A stretch of 40,103 nt of DNA from Minisyncoccota bacterium (GCA_025450175.1 JANWHY010000006.1:1-40103); one strand, 5' to 3'. Shown: positions 30,476 to 37,761, counted from the stretch's first letter. Notes: generated by a model not told the origin, from the letters alone. A program made the numbers and translations.

Positions 30476-33184
30476 ATGCAGCCTTTTAACCACTTCACTA
30501 CCAAAGCTAAAGACGTCATCCGCAAAGCTCATGAGCTTGCTATTGAACGCGGGCAAAACCATGTCAGCCCCATGCATCTTCTGGCGGCACTTCTCTTGGC
30601 TGATGAGAGTATGCCGGTATCAATCTTAGACAAGATGGATATCGACACCATCCTTCTTTCTGACTCTGTTATCGACGCCATCGAGGCACCGGAGGCCGGG
30701 CAAACCGTCTCACCTTCTTATCAAATTTATCTTACTCCCGAGCTTGCTCACACTATCGAGTCTTCAAGTAAGATTGCCCAGTCGCTCGGAGATGAGTTTG
30801 TCTCCACTGAGCATCTCTTCATCGCCATCCTCGATGTCCCAGGAGAAGCACGAGACATTCTGGTGAAATTTAGAATTAACAAGGACACTGTCTTGAAGGT
30901 ACTTGATGAGTTAAGGAAGACTGCCCCTGTAGAACCAAAGGAGGTCAAGAAGTATAAGTCACTTTCTAAGTACACACGCTCACTTACCCAGCTTGCTAAG
31001 GCCAACAAGCTCGACCCTGTCATCGGTCGTGAGACTGAGGTGTCCCGTATGATCCAGATCCTCTCTCGCAGGACGAAGAACAACCCTATACTCATCGGTG
31101 AAGCTGGTGTAGGTAAGACCGCTATTGCTGAGGGCTTGGCTCTACGTATGGCCTCAGGCAATGTGCCAGAATCTCTTCGAGACAAGGAGCTTGTATCTCT
31201 AGACATCGGGCTCCTGATAGCTGGAACAAAGTACAGAGGAGAGTTCGAAGAGCGGTTGAAAAATATTATTAAGGAGATCGAGAAGTCGGAAGGTAAGATT
31301 ATCCTCTTTATCGATGAGATCCATACTATCGTTGGTGCAGGTGCCGCTGAAGGCTCGATGGATGCCTCCAATATGTTGAAGCCGCCTCTTGCCAGAGGAG
31401 AGCTCCGTGCTATTGGTGCTACTACTCTTCGAGAGTATCAGAAACATATCGAGAAGGATCCCGCTCTCACTCGCCGCTTCCAACCTGTACATGTCCAAGA
31501 GCCTTCTTTAGATGATGCTATGACCATCCTCCGCGGTCTTAAGGAGCGCTATGAGCTCTACCATGGTGTGCGTATTACCGATGATGCTATACAGGCGGCG
31601 GTAAGTCTCTCTGCTCGCTATATTACCGATCGCTTCTTACCCGATAAGGCTGTCGACTTAATAGATGAGGCGGCATCCTTCCTCAAGATCTCTCTTGAGA
31701 ATATGCCTCCTGTTCTACAAGATGCTCACTCCAAGGTGGTGAAGCTCGAGATCGAGCGAGAAGCCCTGAGGAAGGAAGTTAAGAACCCCAAGGTTAAGAC
31801 TCGTCTCAAGGAGATTGAGAAGGAGATTGCCGACCTGCGCGAGAAGACTTCTGAGATCGAACTCAAGTGGAAGAACGAGAAGGAGACTGTAGGAGAGATC
31901 AAAGATATTAAGAAGAATCTTGAGACATTACGTCTCGAGGCCGAAGCCGCGGAGGCTCACTCAGACCTCTCTCGCGCCGCAGAACTCCGCTACTCCAAGA
32001 TTCCTAACCTTGAGAAAGATCTAGACGCGAAGTCTAAGCGCTTGAAGAAGCTCCAGAGCTCCCGAAGCATTCTCAAAGAAGAGATTACTGCTCCTGACAT
32101 TGCTCAAGTGGTCAGTCGTTGGACGGGTGTGCCTGTCGCCCGCATGCTGGAGGAAGAGGCTGAGAAGCTCTCGAGGATGGAAGAGTTCTTGAAAGAGAGG
32201 ATTGTCGGCCAAGATGAGGCGGTTAAGAAGATTTCTGACACCGTCAAGCGCTCACGCGCTGGGATCTCGGACCCACATCGCCCTATCGGGTCCTTCATCT
32301 TCCTTGGCCCGACTGGAGTAGGTAAGACCGAGCTTACCAAGGCTCTGGCAGAGTTTATGTTCGATGATGAGAAGGCTCTGATAAGAGTAGATATGTCCGA
32401 GCTTATGGAGAAGCATGCGGTCTCTAAGCTTATCGGTGCTCCTCCGGGTTATGTAGGCTTCGAAGAGGGTTCGAGCTTCGCTGAGTCAGTGCGTCACCGC
32501 CCTTACTCGGTCATACTTTTCGATGAGATAGAGAAGGCCCATCCAGAAGTCTTCAACGTGCTTCTCCAGATTCTCGACAATGGTCGTCTGACCGACGCTA
32601 AGGGTAGGTTAGTCAATTTCAAAAACACGGTCATCATCATGACCTCCAACATTGGTGCTACCTATATTGATAAGATGCAGACTATCGGCTTTTCCAAGGG
32701 TGAGAAGGAGAGTTATGACGATGTAAAGGAGAAAGTTCTTGGCGCTCTTAAGGATCACTTCCGTCCTGAGTTCATCAACCGACTCGATGACATCATCGTC
32801 TTCGATGTACTCTCCAAAGAAGCTATTAAGAAAATTGTTAACATCCAAATTGAGATTGTGAAAAAGCGTTTGGAAGAGAAGGAGATCACTCTAGAGGTAG
32901 CTGATGGAGTTGCCGAGCTTCTCTCGAAAGAAGGTTATACCCCGCAATACGGCGCTCGACCGCTCAAGCGTCTCATCCAGGATAAAATTTTAAATCCAGT
33001 AGCCTCAATGATGATCACCAATAAAGTGCTCTCTGGTGGTACGGTGCTCGTAGATGTGAAGCCTGCCCGATCAGATGACTCTGGTCGTTCTGGTGGGAAT
33101 AAGGAGATCGTCTTCGACGTCCGACGCGGTCGCCGCTCTGGGTCGGTAAATACCTTCTCGACTCACAAAGGGGTTTTGAAATAG
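30476..33184 (+). CDS. clpB: ClpB-type AAA+ disaggregase carrying a ClpP-loop-like IGF motif
   Basis: The 902-residue Hsp100 protein has Clp N-domain repeats (about 1-150), AAA1 with Walker A GEAGVGKT (208-215) and [13 protein letters not shown], a long middle domain (about 425-535) with WKNEKE and [18 protein letters not shown] typical of ClpB, and AAA2 with Walker A GPTGVGKT (611-618) and [11 protein letters not shown]. ClpB refolds aggregates with DnaK and normally lacks a ClpP contact. Here the loop after [12 protein letters not shown] reads [14 protein letters not shown], with IGF at 737-739, where ClpC has VGF. The protein may therefore be a ClpB/ClpC intermediate able to feed ClpP. A glycine/serine-rich tail ends it. 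Confidence 0.9.
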   Translation: MQPFNHFTTKAKDVIRKAHELAIERGQNHVSPMHLLAALLLADESMPVSILDKMDIDTILLSDSVIDAIEAPEAGQTVSPSYQIYLTPELAHTIESSSKIAQSLGDEFVSTEHLFIAILDVPGEARDILVKFRINKDTVLKVLDELRKTAPVEPKEVKKYKSLSKYTRSLTQLAKANKLDPVIGRETEVSRMIQILSRRTKNNPILIGEAGVGKTAIAEGLALRMASGNVPESLRDKELVSLDIGLLIAGTKYRGEFEERLKNIIKEIEKSEGKIILFIDEIHTIVGAGAAEGSMDASNMLKPPLARGELRAIGATTLREYQKHIEKDPALTRRFQPVHVQEPSLDDAMTILRGLKERYELYHGVRITDDAIQAAVSLSARYITDRFLPDKAVDLIDEAASFLKISLENMPPVLQDAHSKVVKLEIEREALRKEVKNPKVKTRLKEIEKEIADLREKTSEIELKWKNEKETVGEIKDIKKNLETLRLEAEAAEAHSDLSRAAELRYSKIPNLEKDLDAKSKRLKKLQSSRSILKEEITAPDIAQVVSRWTGVPVARMLEEEAEKLSRMEEFLKERIVGQDEAVKKISDTVKRSRAGISDPHRPIGSFIFLGPTGVGKTELTKALAEFMFDDEKALIRVDMSELMEKHAVSKLIGAPPGYVGFEEGSSFAESVRHRPYSVILFDEIEKAHPEVFNVLLQILDNGRLTDAKGRLVNFKNTVIIMTSNIGATYIDKMQTIGFSKGEKESYDDVKEKVLGALKDHFRPEFINRLDDIIVFDVLSKEAIKKIVNIQIEIVKKRLEEKEITLEVADGVAELLSKEGYTPQYGARPLKRLIQDKILNPVASMMITNKVLSGGTVLVDVKPARSDDSGRSGGNKEIVFDVRRGRRSGSVNTFSTHKGVLK

Positions 33185-33212
33185 TTCGGCTTCGCTCACT
33201 TTTATAAGAAGA

Positions 33213-33235
33213 CCGCCGCGCAATGTGCGCGGCGG
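33213..33235. terminator. GC hairpin downstream of clpB
   Basis: A 9-bp stem CCGCCGCGC/GCGCGGCGG with a 5-nt loop, 28 nt after the clpB stop. The minus-strand side is followed by TCTTCTTATAAAA. The next 148 nt (33236-33383) hold no gene that I can support, though small stems exist on the minus strand (GGACG/CGTCC). Confidence 0.6.
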
Positions 33236-33383
33236 GTAGGCAGAAACTCTAGGACAGAGTTTGATTAAAGGTGGGGAGATGTTCTCTTTTTCCAAAATCG
33301 GCTCCCGACTATGGACGCTGCCCTCGTCCGAAAGAACACCTAAAATAAGTTTAATACAAATTTTGTTTTTACAAATCCCCAGT

Positions 33384-33539
33384 TGTGCGCCGGGAGGGAT
33401 AGAACATCTGGGAAACCCACGGTTTTCCCAATTCTTCCTCCACGGGAGAGGATGTTCCTCTCCCGACCCCACTCCTGTTCGAATCCTTTCCGGCAGTTTG
33501 CAAAAAGCCGAGCTACAAGAGCTCGAACTTTTTTACAAA
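33384..33539 (-). repeat. tRNA-3'-linked palindromic element, copy B (at tRNA-Tyr)
   Basis: Same layout as copy A but with arms from tRNA-Tyr. On the minus strand, tRNA-Tyr is followed by a 43-nt spacer hairpin (33497-33539, with CGAGCT/AGCTCG inside), an inverted near-copy of the tRNA T-arm/acceptor (about 33479-33493), the core (33402-33482), and a direct copy of the tRNA 3' end (33384-33400, a 17-nt exact repeat of 33540-33556). The core hairpin CGGGAGAGG/CCTCTCCCG is one pair longer than in copy A. The outer stem is about 16 bp with an internal loop and two G-T pairs. Confidence 0.85.
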
Positions 33540-33541
33540 TG

Positions 33542-33625
33542 TGCGCCGGGAGGGATTCGAACCCCCGTAGGCCATAGGCCGGCACGTTTACAGCGTGCTA
33601 CGATTGACCACTCCGTCACCGACGC
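33542..33625 (-). tRNA. tRNA-Tyr(GUA)
   Basis: Acceptor GCGTCGG/CCGGCGC with one T-G pair, anticodon loop CTGTAAA on GCACG/CGTGC, long variable arm (CGGCCTATGGCC), T-loop TTCGAAT. Discriminator A, CCA not encoded. Confidence 0.95.
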
Positions 33626-33682
33626 GTAGGTACAAATCTAACAGTTTTTCTCAGCTATTTCCACTTAGTTTATAAAAACTTA

Positions 33683-33710
33683 CCCCAGTTCCGACATGGC
33701 GGAACTGGGG
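33683..33710 (-). terminator. Intrinsic terminator of the 51-aa ORF
   Basis: An 11-bp stem CCCCAGTTCCG/CGGAACTGGGG with a 6-nt loop, 4 nt after the stop on the minus strand, followed by TAAGTTTTTATAAAC. Confidence 0.8.
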
Positions 33711-33714
33711 GTGG

Positions 33715-33870
33715 TTAGGACTTGTCATCCTTAGGTTGAGGAGGATTGGGTTCTGTTGTTTGCGTATGAGGTGCTAATTGAGCCCCCTTCGCCTTCTGTC
33801 GCTCATGCCAACCCTTTAGGGTCACTTGATGGATGTAGTCGTATTGTCCCCTAGATACCTCGTATGCCAT
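33715..33870 (-). CDS. Small orphan protein (51 aa)
   Basis: ATG at 33870, stop TAA at 33715-33717. The peptide begins MAYEVSRGQYDYIHQV, continues with a basic segment (GWHERQKAKG), and ends in a disordered Pro/Gln/Asp-rich tail. I do not recognise it. Three signals make it a likely gene: AGGAG 5 nt upstream, a TTGCAA/TATAAT promoter at 33889-33916, and an intrinsic terminator 4 nt after the stop. It lies between tRNA-Tyr and the divergent rpmG. Confidence 0.6.
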   Translation of the reverse strand: MAYEVSRGQYDYIHQVTLKGWHERQKAKGAQLAPHTQTTEPNPPQPKDDKS

Positions 33871-33888
33871 GGGTACTCCTAAAGAAGG

Positions 33889-33916
33889 ATTATATAAATA
33901 AATGTAATTCTTGCAA
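33889..33916 (-). promoter_or_regulatory. Promoter of the 51-aa ORF
   Basis: TTGCAA (33911-33916), a 16-nt spacer, and TATAAT (33889-33894) on the minus strand. Confidence 0.7.
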
Positions 33917-33948
33917 AATATAAATTTTCAGGTATTCTAGTCTTCGTA

Positions 33949-34152
33949 ATGGGATCACAAATTCATCTAATCAAGCTAGTCTCCGTAGGGGACGAGAAGG
34001 GTGTGGGCAAGGGCCACACTTATTACTCACGCAAGAACAAGAAGTCCGTCGAGAGAAAAATCGAGGTCAAGAAGTATAACCCTATAGCTCGTAAGCACAC
34101 TATCTATAAGGAGAAGAAGGCCTACCCCCGTCGCTCGCGAGCGACAGGGTAA
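33949..34152 (+). CDS. rpmG: Ribosomal protein bL33 with a palindrome-encoded tail
   Basis: The 67-residue protein shows the L33 pattern: IKLVSVGDEKGVGKGHTYYSRKNKKSVERKIEVKKYNPIARKHTIYKEKK in cysteine-free form (quoted in part: HTYYSRKNKK and KKYNPIARKHTIYKE). After YKEKKAY the last eight residues (PRRSRATG) are encoded by a 29-nt palindrome that also contains part of the stop codon, so the normal end has been replaced. In many bacteria rpmG is followed by tRNA-Trp, secE and nusG; here a GIY-YIG gene comes before the tRNA and secE is not found. Confidence 0.85.
   Translation: MGSQIHLIKLVSVGDEKGVGKGHTYYSRKNKKSVERKIEVKKYNPIARKHTIYKEKKAYPRRSRATG
34123..34151. repeat. Palindrome forming the C-terminal codons of rpmG
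   Basis: A perfect 16-nt centre GTCGCTCGCGAGCGAC (34130-34145) with outer TACCC/GGGTA arms; the outer arm reaches into the TAA stop. Confidence 0.7.
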
Positions 34153-34174
34153 GGTTGTGTTGTATGATTGGTGA

Positions 34175-34435
34175 ATGTTTTATGTGTATATATTGAAAAA
34201 TAGGAAAGTGGGTAAATTATATATTGGTTACACTAAGGATTTAAGACGGAGGTTAAAAGAGCATAAATATGGAAGAGTGCGTACTACTAGAATATTTGGA
34301 AAGGATGTTGAGTTAATTTATTACGAGGCGTACAAAGATCAACAAGATGCTGAAGACAGAGAAAGGAGTTTTAAAAAATCAGGTTCTGTATATAATGGGC
34401 TTGTTAAGAGAATAAAAAGAAGTAAGGGCGATTAG
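34175..34435 (+). CDS. GIY-YIG nuclease domain protein (UPF0213/YhbQ-like)
   Basis: The 86-residue single-domain protein has YVYILKN for the GIY half, LYIGYT for the YIG half, the catalytic Arg in DLRRRLKEHKYG, and the closing acidic region (AEDRERSFKKSG). Stand-alone members are small DNA nucleases of uncertain role, and the family is common in CPR genomes. It is clearly AT-richer than its neighbours. The stop TAG (34433-34435) lies inside tRNA-Trp, overlapping it by 10 nt. The TTTATGTG start region has no clear Shine-Dalgarno. Confidence 0.88.
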   Translation: MFYVYILKNRKVGKLYIGYTKDLRRRLKEHKYGRVRTTRIFGKDVELIYYEAYKDQQDAEDRERSFKKSGSVYNGLVKRIKRSKGD

Positions 34436-34496
34436 TTAAGTGGCATAACTTCGGTCTCCAAAACCGATGTCCGAGGTTCGATTCCTCGATCGCCCG
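34426..34496 (+). tRNA. tRNA-Trp(CCA)
   Basis: Acceptor GGGCGAT/ATCGCCC, anticodon loop CTCCAAA on TCGGT/ACCGA, T-loop TTCGATT, discriminator G. Its first 10 nt are also the last codons of the GIY-YIG gene. Confidence 0.95.
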
Positions 34497-34563
34497 CCTT
34501 AAGACTTTTTTATCGGTGACCCGAAGCCCTTGATTTGTGCTTATTTAAATATTGAAACTCCTG

Positions 34564-34569
34564 TACAAT
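34564..34569 (+). promoter_or_regulatory. -10 box abutting the 217-aa membrane protein start
   Basis: TACAAT ends 6 nt before the ATG at 34576, with no Shine-Dalgarno. Confidence 0.5.
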
Positions 34570-34575
34570 TAATAC

Positions 34576-35229
34576 ATGGAATTCTGGCGTAAAGTTTTGC
34601 TGATTATCCTAGTAATATTAACTTTTGGTGCGGCATTTAATGATGGATTTAGTGGATGGCTTTTATCAATTCTATTTTTAGGATTACTCTACCATCTTCT
34701 ACCATACAAGAGAGTTTACAAATTAATATTTATCCCAGTTATTTTTGCATTAATTTTTTTCATATCCAGTTATAAAACTCAGTCATCAATAGTTTATCCG
34801 GTCATTGGCCAGAAAGTAGTTGTATTAGAGGACTTGCCATTATGGGGTCTGGATAACCATCGTCTATATCACCAATACTATTTTGATGATCTGAAAAGCA
34901 GAACTCTTCAGCGCGAGAATAGGAATATCGAGATAAAAGACATAGATCATATTAAGGCTGGTTCAATTTTCAATGTAAATAGAGTTGAAATACATAATGC
35001 CGACCTTGGAGTTCAGTATTACTATATATTTTCTAATGATACTGAAGAATTTTCTGTAAGTGAGCACGAATTAGATGGAGATGGCGAAATTATAGAAGTG
35101 AGACATGATGCCTTTTGTACAAAAGTTGAATGGGAATTTTGTAACAAGGTTAATTTAAATGATGATGTAAGATACCCGCAACCTGACCCTATGCGTAAAA
35201 TTTTTAGATTATTGGCTTCATTGCCTTAA
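34576..35229 (+). CDS. Membrane protein of unknown function (217 aa)
   Basis: The N-terminal third has three hydrophobic segments (about 6-20, 25-43, 50-66). A polar domain of about 150 residues follows with VIGQKVVVLEDLP, LGVQYYYIFSNDTEE and two cysteines near CTKVEWEFC. I recognise no family. The gene is AT-rich and uses TTA/ATT codons far more than neighbouring core genes, like the nearby GIY-YIG gene, suggesting recent acquisition. It occupies the place where secE would be expected after rpmG and tRNA-Trp, but it is not SecE (too long, wrong topology). Confidence 0.65.
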   Translation: MEFWRKVLLIILVILTFGAAFNDGFSGWLLSILFLGLLYHLLPYKRVYKLIFIPVIFALIFFISSYKTQSSIVYPVIGQKVVVLEDLPLWGLDNHRLYHQYYFDDLKSRTLQRENRNIEIKDIDHIKAGSIFNVNRVEIHNADLGVQYYYIFSNDTEEFSVSEHELDGDGEIIEVRHDAFCTKVEWEFCNKVNLNDDVRYPQPDPMRKIFRLLASLP

Positions 35230-35253
35230 TTTAAGAGTGAGACCTGGAGGCAT

Positions 35254-35337
35254 ATGAAAGCCCTCAAAAAATGTTCTAAAATACCCTTACAAGGCCTCAC
35301 TTACAGGGTACTTAACCTGAGTGGCCCGCATATATAA
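35254..35337 (+). CDS. Possible 27-aa peptide
   Basis: ATG at 35254, TAA at 35335-35337; a basic peptide beginning MKALKKCSKIPLQG. GGAGG lies only 3 nt before the ATG, which is tight, and no convincing promoter is seen. A GC hairpin follows 6 nt after the stop but is shared with the convergent gene. May be chance. Confidence 0.25.
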   Translation: MKALKKCSKIPLQGLTYRVLNLSGPHI

Positions 35338-35343
35338 AGTTCG

Positions 35344-35367
35344 CGCCCAGCATGGATGTGCTGGGCG
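35344..35367. terminator. GC hairpin at the end of the 120-aa orphan gene
   Basis: A 9-bp stem CGCCCAGCA/TGCTGGGCG with a 6-nt loop, 9 nt after the minus-strand stop at 35377; the tail is CGAACTTTATAT. Confidence 0.65.
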
Positions 35368-35376
35368 GCGAAGGTG

Positions 35377-35739
35377 CTAATTGACGGAGAGTTCGAGAGG
35401 AGTTCCTCGCGCTGGTTCCATACGACTTTCTCGGTAACGCTGCGCAATAATTCTATTGAACGCCCGTAGTTCACTGAGCACCCTTACACGGTCGAGAGTC
35501 GGAGGGAAAGAAAGACGTCTTGCGATGCGAAGGAAATTGGGGAGGCGCTTGACAACTTCCTTCGCAGAGATGCCTTCCCACTCACTCCCTGTCAAATGAG
35601 ATAGATGGTCTCGGAGAAGATACCAACCACTCTCACTCATCCAGAGGAATGGTTTGTTAATCTCCTGTCGCTTTGCAAAGGTTTCCAAGTAGCGAATCAC
35701 ACTTTCTGTGAGGGATGGGCGAGCAGTTCTTGTGTGCAT
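35377..35739 (-). CDS. Orphan basic protein of unknown function (120 aa)
   Basis: Mostly helical and Arg-rich, with segments SVIRYLETFAKRQEINKPF, SGWYLLRDHLSHLTG and RVRVLSELRAFNRIIAQRY. I recognise no family. AGGAG (35747-35751) lies 7 nt before the ATG, and an extended -10 (TGG then TATAGT, 35765-35773) overlaps the miaA stop. A strong hairpin follows the gene. It shares the promoter/Shine-Dalgarno/hairpin style with the other orphan genes in the window. Confidence 0.6.
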   Translation of the reverse strand: MHTRTARPSLTESVIRYLETFAKRQEINKPFLWMSESGWYLLRDHLSHLTGSEWEGISAKEVVKRLPNFLRIARRLSFPPTLDRVRVLSELRAFNRIIAQRYRESRMEPARGTPLELSVN

Positions 35740-35764
35740 CGAAATTCTCCTAATTCCGGAAAAG

Positions 35765-35773
35765 ACTATACCA
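35765..35773 (-). promoter_or_regulatory. Extended -10 promoter of the 120-aa orphan gene
   Basis: TGG followed by TATAGT on the minus strand, starting at the end of miaA. The -35 is poor, as expected for an extended -10 promoter. Confidence 0.5.
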
Positions 35774-36683
35774 CACTTCTTACATATTTTTCTACCTTCT
35801 TATATTCCTCAGATTTGAACCCTTCGACTGAGCTCATGGTAAACCACTTAATTTTCTTATTTCTTTTAAACCAAGTCATCTGCCGCTTGGCGTATTGGCG
35901 GATTTCTACATTTAGCTTTTCTACGAGCTCATTCTTATTAATTCTATTCTGTAAGTAGAGTGCTAAGTATCGGTATTCTAATCCGAGCTCCTGCATCCTG
36001 CGGTAGGAGAGCCGCTTTTGCTTGAGGAGCTGCTTAGCTTCTCGTATCATCCCCGGAATCCTTTTCACCAACCTTTTATAAATTCTTTTATCCAAATCTT
36101 TTGGTTTTAATCCAACATAAACAAATCTATTCTCTAATTCGCGCGAATTAGCCGATAGTGTGGTGGGTGTAGGCACGTGACCAAGAGCTTCGACAATTTC
36201 CAATGCTCTTACTAGGCGTACTTTGTTATCCTTATCAATCGTCTTGGCTCTCATCGGATCTTTTTTCTTCAGTAATTTAAATAACTTCTCCTTATCGAGT
36301 TTCTCTAGCTTCTTTCTTAATAACTTATTAGGTGGAACTTCGGGTATAGAGATCTTGCCTGTCAAAGTGTCTATATACAATCCCGTACCGCCCACAACTA
36401 TTGGAAGAGCTTTATGAGCTTCAATAGCTTTGAGAGTTTGTCTAGCTTGAGATACAAAATCACTTACATTAAATTGCTTTTTTGGATCAGCTACATCTAG
36501 GAGGTGGTGGGGGATACCATGCATTTCTCTCTTCGTAACTTTGCCTGTACCAATATTCAACCCTTTGTAAACTTGGCGCGAGTCGGCAGAGATAATCTCT
36601 CCACCAAGTTTCCTAGCAAGTCTTACTGCCAACTCGCTTTTGCCTGAGGCGGTAGGTCCAACTATGACTAAAACTCTTTTCAT
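35766..36683 (-). CDS. miaA: tRNA dimethylallyltransferase
   Basis: The 305-residue protein has P-loop GPTASGKS (residues 9-16), ISADSRQVYKGLNIGTGK, GIPHHLLDVADP, VVGGTGLYIDTL and the C-terminal tRNA-contact part ending QMTWFKRNKKIKWF. It adds an isopentenyl group to A37 of tRNAs with A36-A37-A38. Five tRNAs in this window fit (Leu UAA and CAA, Cys, Trp, Tyr). The frame is open upstream through the tRNA-Leu gene, but the ATG at 36683 gives the true N-terminus MKRVLVIVGPTASGKS. It begins 5 nt after tRNA-Leu(CAA), one of its own likely substrates. Confidence 0.95.
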   Translation of the reverse strand: MKRVLVIVGPTASGKSELAVRLARKLGGEIISADSRQVYKGLNIGTGKVTKREMHGIPHHLLDVADPKKQFNVSDFVSQARQTLKAIEAHKALPIVVGGTGLYIDTLTGKISIPEVPPNKLLRKKLEKLDKEKLFKLLKKKDPMRAKTIDKDNKVRLVRALEIVEALGHVPTPTTLSANSRELENRFVYVGLKPKDLDKRIYKRLVKRIPGMIREAKQLLKQKRLSYRRMQELGLEYRYLALYLQNRINKNELVEKLNVEIRQYAKRQMTWFKRNKKIKWFTMSSVEGFKSEEYKKVEKYVRSVV

Positions 36684-36688
36684 TTCTG

Positions 36689-36769
36689 TGCCGGAGAGAG
36701 GACTCGAACCTCCACCTCTTGCGAGACACGATTTTGAGTCGTGCGCGTCTACCATTCCGCCACTCCGGC
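36689..36769 (-). tRNA. tRNA-Leu(CAA)
   Basis: Acceptor GCCGGAG/CTCCGGC, anticodon loop CTCAAAA on CACGA/TCGTG, long variable arm, T-loop TTCGAGT, discriminator A. Directly upstream of miaA on the same strand. Confidence 0.95.
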
Positions 36770-36801
36770 GATGGGCATTAGAATAACACAAAAATATTGG
36801 A

Positions 36802-36807
36802 TATAAT
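36802..36807 (+). promoter_or_regulatory. -10 box abutting the parB start
   Basis: TATAAT ends 6 nt before the ATG at 36814, with no Shine-Dalgarno. Confidence 0.55.
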
Positions 36808-36813
36808 AAGTGT

Positions 36814-37761
36814 ATGTCTCGATTCTATAACGACTCTGTCTTCTGGGTTGAGGTCGACAAGATTAAGCCGAATCCATATCAGCCGCGGCGCGAGTTCGAC
36901 GAAGTGCATCTTAAGAGTCTTGCGGACTCTATCCGCCAATATGGAGTGCTCCAGGCTCTTGTTGTCACGCGTAAGGAGGTAGAGAAGGGTGATGGTGGTC
37001 TCGGCGTAGAGTATGAGCTTGTCGCGGGTGAGAGACGTCTCCGAGCGTCCAAACTTGCGGGTTTACTCCAAGTGCCAGTGCTCATTCGCACAGGCGAGGA
37101 GACAGACCTGATAAAGCTTGAGCTCGCGATCATCGAGAACATCCAGCGCGAGGATCTCAATCCTGTCGATCGCGCTCGAGCCTTCGAGCGCCTGAGTAAG
37201 GAGTTCAACTTCAAGCACCACGAGATAGGCAAGAAGGTGGGCAAGAGTCGTGAGTATGTGTCGAACTCTGTGCGTATACTAACCCTGCCAGAGGCCATGC
37301 TCAATGCGCTCTCAGACAACAAGATTACCGAGGGCCACACTAGACCTCTTATGATGCTCGTAGATCGTCCTCAAGAGCAGGAAACGCTCTTTAAAGAGAT
37401 TATGGCAAAGAAGCTCAACGTGAGAGAGGCAGAGAGTATCGCACGACACATCGCCGTCGAGCGAGCGAGGAAGATAATAGATAATGAGATCATCGAAATT
37501 GAAAACCAGTTTAAGGAGAAGTTGGGAAGCCGCGTGAGGATAGAAAAGAGGGATGAGGGGGGTCGAGTGACTATAGACTTCTTCAACAAGGACGACTTAC
37601 GTGCGCTCCTCGAGCGGATTGCGAGAGAGGGGGAGACCGTATCTACTGAAACTTTGATAAAAAATATTGAACCTCTAACTGAGGAGGAACAAATTCTTGC
37701 CGAAGATGAGACGAAGAATGACGATGAGTCTCTTTACTCCATCGCCAATTTCTCTATTTAG
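36814..37761 (+). CDS. parB: Chromosome-partitioning protein ParB (CTPase clamp)
   Basis: The 315-residue protein has the ParB N-terminal domain: KIKPNPYQPRREF, SLADSIRQYGVLQALVV and the CTP-binding GERRLRASK, then ELAIIENIQREDLNPVDRA. The central helix-turn-helix HEIGKKVGKSREYVSNSVR binds parS, and a C-terminal dimer domain follows. Together with SMC it organises the origin region. parA is not adjacent and I saw no canonical parS in the window. The stop overlaps the topA stop by 8 bp (convergent). Confidence 0.93.
   Translation: MSRFYNDSVFWVEVDKIKPNPYQPRREFDEVHLKSLADSIRQYGVLQALVVTRKEVEKGDGGLGVEYELVAGERRLRASKLAGLLQVPVLIRTGEETDLIKLELAIIENIQREDLNPVDRARAFERLSKEFNFKHHEIGKKVGKSREYVSNSVRILTLPEAMLNALSDNKITEGHTRPLMMLVDRPQEQETLFKEIMAKKLNVREAESIARHIAVERARKIIDNEIIEIENQFKEKLGSRVRIEKRDEGGRVTIDFFNKDDLRALLERIAREGETVSTETLIKNIEPLTEEEQILAEDETKNDDESLYSIANFSI

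Noticed and set aside
33236-33383. A small RNA on the minus strand between element B and the clpB terminator
   Set aside because: Some stems can be drawn and a terminator-like hairpin lies downstream, but no convincing promoter was found.
33261-33629. A plus-strand reading frame across element B and tRNA-Tyr
   Set aside because: It reads through the tRNA in antisense and the element's stems; the similarity to the frame at copy A is caused by the shared DNA repeat.
36684-36791. An upstream extension of miaA
   Set aside because: It would translate the tRNA-Leu(CAA) gene; the P-loop sits at the usual position from the ATG at 36683.
36814-37761. Expected parS site near parB
   Set aside because: I saw no 16-bp site resembling the usual TGTTTCACGTGAAACA; it may lie elsewhere or differ.
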